A DNA stretch of 55,249 bases from Tolypothrix sp. FACHB-123 (GTDB taxonomy: Bacteria > Cyanobacteriota > Cyanobacteriia > Cyanobacteriales > Nostocaceae). This document shows, in pieces, positions 50,931-55,249 of the stretch; position 1 is the stretch's first letter; the number at the start of each line of letters is the position of its first letter. The stretch lies in assembly GCF_014697075.1 (NCBI RefSeq), contig NZ_JACJRE010000050.1, positions 1-55,249 of the forward strand, given 5' to 3'. Under the pieces are notes generated by a model. It saw only the letters and a list, made by a program, of their open reading frames with translations. It had not been told where the DNA came from and ran no database searches. The translations under genes were made by a program, and so were the position numbers.

Positions 50931-51074
50931 ATGCCTAAATATCTAAATGGTCATCAGCCAACGATAGAGAAACTCAATGAATGGATTAAGTATTTTCATA
51001 ATAATGGCTTTCTGGTAATTAACAATGTGTTAACACCTGAACAATGTGAACTTCTAAGAAATGATTTATGGTGA
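50931..51074 (+). pseudogene. N-terminal fragment of a PhyH-type dioxygenase
   Basis: From the Met at 50931 the frame reads KLNEWIKYFHNNGFLVINNV and LTPEQCELLRNDLW before a stop. This is the opening of phytanoyl-CoA dioxygenase-type Fe(II)/2-oxoglutarate enzymes (F-x-x-x-G-F-L-V-I-x-N-V-L-x-x-E). The catalytic H-x-D and distal His are gone, and the minus-strand frame at 51075-51345 follows at once, so a deletion or insertion joined the two. The upstream part of the frame (50844-50930) may or may not belong. Confidence 0.55.
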
Positions 51075-51345
51075 TAGTCCACCGAGATGGTAAATCATTG
51101 TAAGGTTGTTGCTTAGGAAAAAAATTAATTTTATAAATTGTCTGCCTTAGCTGGTAAATAGTAAACTCTAAAAATGTGCGGTAAGCAATAAACTCAAATA
51201 TTTTGGGAAAGCTTTCATTTGAATGAATACCATAATCACTGGGCTTGGCTTCTGAAATTGAAGATGCAGGAAACTCCATTCCATAATCAGTGAAGATGAT
51301 TGCCTCTTGTGTAGGAAAATTGTGAAGATTAACTTTTAATCTCAT
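51075..51345 (-). CDS. Hypothetical protein, possibly truncated at its 3' end
   Basis: The frame 51345 to 51019 opens MRLKVNLHNFPTQEAIIFTD and contains SEAKPSDYGIHSNESFPKIF and a Tyr/Phe-rich middle. Its last 18 codons are the reverse of the PhyH fragment, so the genuine part ends near 51075 and the natural stop is lost. I do not recognise the family. Confidence 0.35.
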
Positions 51346-51380
51346 TGCTAAATATGTAATAAATAATCCTCTTGAATTAT

Positions 51381-51521
51381 TTAGCGAGTATAAGGGTCAC
51401 ATAATGCTCTGGTATAAGGGCTTCCTAAAGGATGTTCATTTTGACAGTCTTCAGCTAGAGATGGAGTTTGAGGGTAAAAGAAGATAAGTCCAGCCACTAA
51501 TGTAAAAATAAATTTCTTCAT
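51381..51521 (-). CDS. Small secreted peptide
   Basis: A 46-residue product from the ATG at 51521. It begins MKKFIFTLVAGLIFFYPQTP followed by SLA, a clean signal peptide with A-x-A-type cleavage. The mature part of about 23 residues (EDCQNEHPLGSPYTRALCDP) has two cysteines that may form a disulfide, and the tripeptide PYTR occurs twice. The longer frame to 51563 adds a hydrophilic stretch in front of the signal and is unlikely. Function unknown. Confidence 0.5.
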   Translation of the reverse strand: MKKFIFTLVAGLIFFYPQTPSLAEDCQNEHPLGSPYTRALCDPYTR

Positions 51522-51754
51522 AGTTTTATATTTTTGGGAAATAGTCGTTAAATAGCAAGACAAAATATTGAGTTAAATGTTTCCGATGCCGCCAGTATTA
51601 ATTTTTTAGTGATATGGGCTGCTGGGAGTGCGATCGCCCTCCCGAATCAAGCGATCGCACCTTCCGGTAATGCTTTATCATGGCTCTGTCCAGATTTATT
51701 ACATGGGTATGGAGTTGGGGGCAGGGCGGCCGCATCATGTCAATAAGGCTAGAC

Positions 51755-51930
51755 TATTCTCAATAAGCTCAAAAATAATCGCATTAAGCCATGCTTATTG
51801 ACAAAAATTTAGGCGATCGCTTTGAGGTTTGGACAATGGATCAAATGTTAAATGCTGATTTTTTCGTTGATTCTCAATTTCAGTAGTCACCAAGTATACT
51901 TTAGATGCGTTCGCCCTGGGGTTGGGGGCA
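51755..51930 (+). repeat. Inverted dispersed repeat, copy B
   Basis: Plus-strand counterpart of 45318-45500. The internal inverted repeat CAATAAGC ... GCTTATTG, GCGATCGCTTTGAGG, AATGCTGATT and TTTAGATGCGTTCGCCCTGG are all visible. The pair brackets about 6.3 kb of transposon and plasmid genes. Confidence 0.65.
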
Positions 51931-51996
51931 ATCGCATATCAAAAAGCGTCTATTGTCTTCTTAGTAAGTAGCGCGTGAGGTGGAAATCCTTCTCGT

Positions 51997-52263
51997 TTAA
52001 GCTGGTGTCCATTCATCAAGAATTCCATAACTTTTAGTAATCTCCGCCATCTCCATTACAAATTCTCTATTGAATATGACACCAAAATAAGTGCTGCCCT
52101 TATACTTTTTACCAATCCATGTTGGGTCAATTACTTCAAGAGAATTGTTAATTAACCAAGCATGAGATACGGAGAGATTACAGAAAGTCGCATCGAATCC
52201 TTTGATAATGTCCGATTTTTCTTGTCTGTCCTCAACACAATTGGAGTTTGGGGGATAGCTGCA
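51997..52263 (-). pseudogene. Start-less coding fragment, transglutaminase-like motif
   Basis: No ATG, hence easily missed. The minus-strand frame runs from 52263 to a TAA at 51997 and reads SVSHAWLINNSLEVIDPTWI, then YFGVIFNREFVMEMAEITKS and a short tail. The H-A-W ... V-I-D-P-T-W spacing recalls the His-Asp part of transglutaminase/papain-like folds; the N-terminal part with a nucleophile is lost. The downstream ankyrin gene lies on the opposite strand. Confidence 0.45.
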
Positions 52264-52309
52264 CTAATGATTACTAAGTTTTTTAGAGGAAATAAGGAAA
52301 TTACAGATA

Positions 52310-53101
52310 GTGGCAAAATTTAACTACAAATCATCTCTTTCTCTGTTCCAAACAATTTTTTTAATTTCCCTGACTACTATGGGTACAGTGGTCATTATGC
52401 CACGTATTGTTGAATCTCAGACACCCAAAGAAACCTCCATCTCTCCTTTTTGTCAAACATTATCGGAGAAATTTAGTCCTTTTGGGAATATGGGGAATAG
52501 TCCCGATTTATATGCAGCATTAGAACAGGCGATCGCCAAAGGTGGTGATTTGAATCAACCCTGCGATATGTTTGATGAAAAGTGGCTACCCCTCAACTTT
52601 TTGCTATCTACCAACGAAGTATTGGCTCAACGTTTAATCCAAACTGGGGTGAACGTGAATGCAAAGGATGGTAAGGGAGATACTCCCCTGCATTATTTAG
52701 GAGCATCAACAAAAAATGCCCAATTGCTGCTAAGTAAAGGAGCAAAGGTGAATGTCCGCAATCAGAACGGAAATACCCCACTGCATAATGTTTTTGGTCA
52801 AAAAACGGCTGCTGTCATCAAACTTTTAATCAATCAGGGTGCTGAGGTTAATGCTAGAGACAAAGAACAAATGACACCCCTACATTTTGCTGCCAATTCT
52901 GGAAAAGCAGATATTACCCAGCTATTGATTCGCAGTGGTGCGGATATAAATGCCCGTAGCAATCAAAACTGGACTCCACTGCACTACGCAGCCTCTCATC
53001 CAGAAGTGACCAAAAAACTCATCCAAGCAGGGGCGAATCTCACGATCCAAAATCGTGAATTTGTTAGAGCGACATATCGCCACTCAAAAATCCCCTGGTA
53101 G
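52310..53101 (+). CDS. Exported ankyrin-repeat protein
   Basis: A 263-residue protein starting at GTG 52310 with AAGGA upstream. An N-terminal signal segment (FQTIFLISLTTMGTVVIMPR) is followed by about five ankyrin repeats between residues 65 and 250, with the usual text: DGKGDTPLHYLGAS, NQNGNTPLHNVFGQ, EQMTPLHFAANSGKADITQL and NQNWTPLHYAASHPEVTKKL. They mediate protein contacts. The last 15 residues after ANLTIQNRE look like the wrong frame, and the GUN4 domain follows at once in the +1 frame, so this gene may be the N-terminal half of a longer ankyrin-GUN4 protein broken by a frameshift. Confidence 0.8.
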   Translation: MAKFNYKSSLSLFQTIFLISLTTMGTVVIMPRIVESQTPKETSISPFCQTLSEKFSPFGNMGNSPDLYAALEQAIAKGGDLNQPCDMFDEKWLPLNFLLSTNEVLAQRLIQTGVNVNAKDGKGDTPLHYLGASTKNAQLLLSKGAKVNVRNQNGNTPLHNVFGQKTAAVIKLLINQGAEVNARDKEQMTPLHFAANSGKADITQLLIRSGADINARSNQNWTPLHYAASHPEVTKKLIQAGANLTIQNREFVRATYRHSKIPW

Positions 53102-53675
53102 TGGAACAACTACAACCAAAGCAACCGCAAAACTTCAGCAATTGCTCAATGCCAAAAACTGGAAGGCTGCTGATCAAGAAACCCGTCGTCTCCTATCCCC
53201 TCAAAAAGACCCCTACGGGCCTAACGCTGCGACCATACCCCTAAATTTAATTCAAGAGATTGATCGAGCTTGGTTAGGAGCTAGCGGTGGAAGGTTTGGA
53301 TTCAGCGTCCAAGCCAAGATTTGGCAACAAGTAATAGCAGCTCATCCCAAAAATTCCGAAAGAGCAGTCAATGCTTTTCGCGATCGCGTCGGTTGGAAAC
53401 TTAAAGCTCCTCGAACTGAAAACGATTTTATTAGCAGCGACTGGCTGAATGAATCGGAACTCAATTATTCATTGCAAGCTCCCATTGGTCATTTACCCTG
53501 GGCTGGTGTTTCAGACGCACTTGTGCAGTCAGTTGCAGTTCCTCCCCCTGGACAACACTGTGGTAGCTGTACTGTGGATGCAATGCACCTACGGCATGGG
53601 CGATTTTATACATATCTACCCCAACTTTTTGCGCGGGTTAAAATGGCATTGAATATTTTTGTGCCGAAAAAATAA
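53055..53675 (+). CDS. GUN4-domain protein, probably the C-terminal half of the ankyrin gene
   Basis: The frame starts at GTG 53055, 47 bases inside the ankyrin gene. After a short linker (SPGSGTTTTKATAKLQQLLN) it is a GUN4 domain: AKNWKAADQETRRLL, IPLNLIQEIDRAWLGASGGR, FGFSVQAKIWQQV and SLQAPIGHLPW are the porphyrin-binding fold's landmarks. GUN4 binds Mg-protoporphyrin and its precursor and stimulates Mg-chelatase. In fused proteins it may act as a tetrapyrrole sensor. No ribosome site is seen before the GTG. A fusion broken by a frameshift near 53055-53100, or programmed shifting, fits better than a separate gene. Confidence 0.75.
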   Translation: MNLLERHIATQKSPGSGTTTTKATAKLQQLLNAKNWKAADQETRRLLSPQKDPYGPNAATIPLNLIQEIDRAWLGASGGRFGFSVQAKIWQQVIAAHPKNSERAVNAFRDRVGWKLKAPRTENDFISSDWLNESELNYSLQAPIGHLPWAGVSDALVQSVAVPPPGQHCGSCTVDAMHLRHGRFYTYLPQLFARVKMALNIFVPKK

Positions 53676-53931
53676 TCTGACCTGTGCAAGTAGCAATTCA
53701 ACTAAGAACTCTAGTGCGATCGCTTTCCCATTTTCCTCTAAGAATATATTGTCAACACAATTAAATTACTTTCGCGCTCAGTTTACCTAATGCCATCTCC
53801 AAACGGCGGGTGAATTGTGATGGGCGATCGCTCATTAGTTTTCCTTGCTTGAATGGAAGAGGTGATGCTTGCGGCGGTAAACTACGCCCCCTTGAAAACC
53901 ATACTTTTATTACTACAACTAAACTTGAAAA
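53676..53931. other. Intergenic, convergent ends
   Basis: Short region between the GUN4 gene and the convergent SDR gene; HIP1-type sites only. Confidence 0.4.
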
Positions 53932-54681
53932 CTAGCGAAGCCCACCGGTGATGTACAGCGTTTCGCCAGTAATCCAGGCGGAATCAGAGGAAGCAAGAAA
54001 GACAACGGCAGGGGCGATGTCCTGTGGCTGTCCAATGCGACCTAGTGGTGTTTGCGCTTCAGTTTGTTGGCGACCTTCGCTTTCGGTAATTCCTGCTGTG
54101 TGCGCACCTTCTGTTTCCACCATGCCAGGATTGATGGAGTTTACACGGATGCGGCGGGGGCCTAACTCTTTAGCTAGCGACTTCGTGATGGCATCAACAG
54201 CTGCTTTGGTAGCGTTATAGATTGCGGCATTCGGGGGTGTAAGGGTGCTGACAATCGAACTAATATTAATAATGCTGCCGCCTGCCGAGTCGAAGTGCTT
54301 TACAGCTTGCTGTGAGGTGAGGATCAATCCCAGGACATTTATATCGAATTGCTTATGGAAGTGCGCTTCTGTGATGTCTTCAAGTGGTGCAAATTCATAA
54401 ATTCCCGCATTGTTGACCAAAATATCAACCCTGCCCAATGCTTGCTGTGTTTCTGTAAACAGATGTTCAATCTCTGCTTTTTTGGCAACATTTGCCTGAA
54501 CTGCCATCGCCTTTCCACCGGCGCTAATAATCTCATCCACTACGCGATCAGCCCCTTGTTTGCTAGAGGCGTAATTGACAACCACTGCTGCACCTTCGGC
54601 TGCCAGATGTTTGGCAATCGACGCACCGATGCCTTTAGACGCACCTGTAACAACTGCGACTTTCCCCTGTAGTTTTGTCAT
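53932..54681 (-). CDS. SDR-family oxidoreductase (3-oxoacyl-ACP reductase-like)
   Basis: A 249-residue classical short-chain dehydrogenase/reductase. The Rossmann motif is TGASKGIGASIAK (residues 12-24), NNAG lies at about 89-92, the catalytic Ser is in NISSIVS and Tyr-x-x-x-Lys in IYNATKAAVDA. PRRIRVNSINPGMVETEG is followed by the C-terminal SAWITGETLYITGGLR. The AS-K/R context near the end of beta-2 (VVNYASSKQGAD) favours NADPH. This subgroup is usually annotated FabG-like or glucose 1-dehydrogenase-like, and the true substrate cannot be read from sequence. It stands alone. Confidence 0.9.
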   Translation of the reverse strand: MTKLQGKVAVVTGASKGIGASIAKHLAAEGAAVVVNYASSKQGADRVVDEIISAGGKAMAVQANVAKKAEIEHLFTETQQALGRVDILVNNAGIYEFAPLEDITEAHFHKQFDINVLGLILTSQQAVKHFDSAGGSIINISSIVSTLTPPNAAIYNATKAAVDAITKSLAKELGPRRIRVNSINPGMVETEGAHTAGITESEGRQQTEAQTPLGRIGQPQDIAPAVVFLASSDSAWITGETLYITGGLR

Positions 54682-54872
54682 GCCTGCGATCCCTGTGGTT
54701 ATTGGGTTGAAAATATCTGTCCGAAACGGCTTTGTTGCAAGAATGCAAGTTCTTTATTTAAGATACCAGTTAATTGAGAGTTAACACACTTCGTTATATC
54801 AACGGTAACGATAAAAGTCACACAACAAATTACCGTTTTAGCGATCGCTCCTTTGCCACTTTCTAAGAGAAC

Positions 54873-54989
54873 TAAGTAAGTCGGTGCAATAAAACCAAAC
54901 TATGTGAAGAAAAGTAAATAAGGCTCAAACTCTTTCTCCCCCTGCCCCCTGCCTTATTCCAACAATAATTATTTACGCCGACCTACTTA
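54873..54989. mobile_element. Small MITE with IS630-type TA ends
   Basis: About 117 bp with imperfect inverted ends: TAAGTAAGTCGGTGCAATAA on the left and, on the reverse strand of the right end, TAAGTAGGTCGGCGTAAATA. Each end sits at a TA, the target of IS630/Tc1 elements. The inner segment AAACCAAACTATGTGAAGA recalls the text before the IS630 start at 47510-47530. The right end supplies the stop codon of the fragment at 54987-55175. Confidence 0.65.
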
Positions 54990-55175
54990 ATCCCCCCACA
55001 CTGCCATAAATTCTTCCCACTCCTGGTCAGTTTGGGGTGCTTTGTCTTTGGTCAGCCCCACTACTCGCGCCAGCTTCCTGGCTTGGTCTATGCTCTCGCC
55101 AATTTCTATCAACTGGTGTTCTAGGTTGGGGTCGTAGCCTTGGGGACTTCCAAGAAATAAATTACTCAGAAAAAA
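54987..55175 (-). pseudogene. Truncated hypothetical coding fragment
   Basis: A start-less minus-strand frame gives LGSPQGYDPNLEHQLIEIGE, SIDQARKLARVVGLTKDKAP and DQEWEEFMAVWGD, then a stop at 54987-54989 in the MITE end. The text looks coding (helical, charged), but the N-terminus is missing beyond a TGA at 55176. Family not recognised. Confidence 0.4.
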
Positions 55176-55195
55176 TCATAAGTGGACAATCAAGA

Positions 55196-55214
55196 GATAA
55201 TGATAATCATTCCG
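55196..55214. promoter_or_regulatory. Fur-box candidate
   Basis: GATAATGATAATCATTCCG matches the classical 19-bp Fur consensus at the first 16 positions. It lies near the right window edge, so the regulated gene is likely beyond it on the plus strand, or the truncated frame to the left. Confidence 0.65.
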
Positions 55215-55224
55215 AGGGGGTGAG

Positions 55225-55249
55225 TGGTGGTTGCCGACGGCAACCACCA
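55225..55249. repeat. Perfect GC-rich hairpin at the window edge
   Basis: TGGTGGTTGCC and GGCAACCACCA are exact inverted copies around a GAC loop. No T-tract is visible because the window ends here. Confidence 0.6.

Overview
The window looks like chromosome or a large plasmid of a filamentous, probably heterocyst-forming cyanobacterium of the Nostoc/Calothrix/Tolypothrix kind. The signs are frequent HIP1 octamers (GCGATCGC), heptameric GTCAACN short tandem repeats between genes, a PEP-CTERM protein, Nif11-type precursor peptides, double-glycine peptides with a peptidase-containing ABC exporter, and a giant DUF4347/RTX protein. No tRNA, rRNA or CRISPR array was seen. The window is mostly accessory DNA.

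Layout. (1) 1-1.6 kb: a tyrosine recombinase with a small Cys-rich partner. (2) 1.7-4.0 kb: relics of Tn7-like transposons, namely a tnsA fused in frame to an IS1182-type transposase tail, a tnsC/tniB fragment with Walker A, two unlike sets of candidate transposon-end repeats, and a tniQ relic on the other strand. (3) 4.3-7.5 kb: a RiPP cluster that matches the spliceotide (Plp-type) layout. It holds two Nif11-leader precursors whose cores carry X-Y-G motifs, a third double-glycine precursor of another type, a Cys-rich protein, a radical SAM/SPASM maturase and a small accessory protein. (4) 7.8-8.4 kb: a PEP-CTERM surface protein. (5) 8.7-16.3 kb: duplicated pairs of double-glycine peptides (two full pairs plus a half-decayed third). 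They converge on an export operon of parvulin-type PPIase, HlyD adaptor, cNMP-binding/C39-peptidase ABC transporter, and an HTH protein derived from an IS630-type transposase.

(6) 16.9-40.5 kb: one unbroken 7,871-codon gene for a giant secreted repeat protein (DUF4347 N-terminus, several different repeat arrays, RTX C-terminus), preceded by a conserved-looking unknown gene. (7) 42.2-44.8 kb: a flavin-dependent halogenase-family protein and a CPBP membrane protease. (8) 45-52.3 kb: a scrap-yard of mobile DNA. It holds an ISH3-like IS with perfect inverted repeats inserted into an IS630 copy, a toxin-like tail, a MobV relaxase fused to a primase/Toprim region, an ASCH/zinc-ribbon protein, and fragments of PhyH and unknown genes. 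About 160-bp inverted copies of one repeat lie on either side. (9) 52.3-55.2 kb: an ankyrin protein abutting a GUN4 domain in another frame, an SDR oxidoreductase, an IS630-type MITE, and a strong Fur-box match at the right edge.

Functionally the window centres on making and exporting modified peptides. The Plp-like cluster has the maturase but no transporter of its own in this window. The C39 exporter 5 kb away could serve its own double-glycine peptides and possibly also the VVGG/FGG/AGG-leader RiPP precursors. The giant RTX protein would need a type I system elsewhere.
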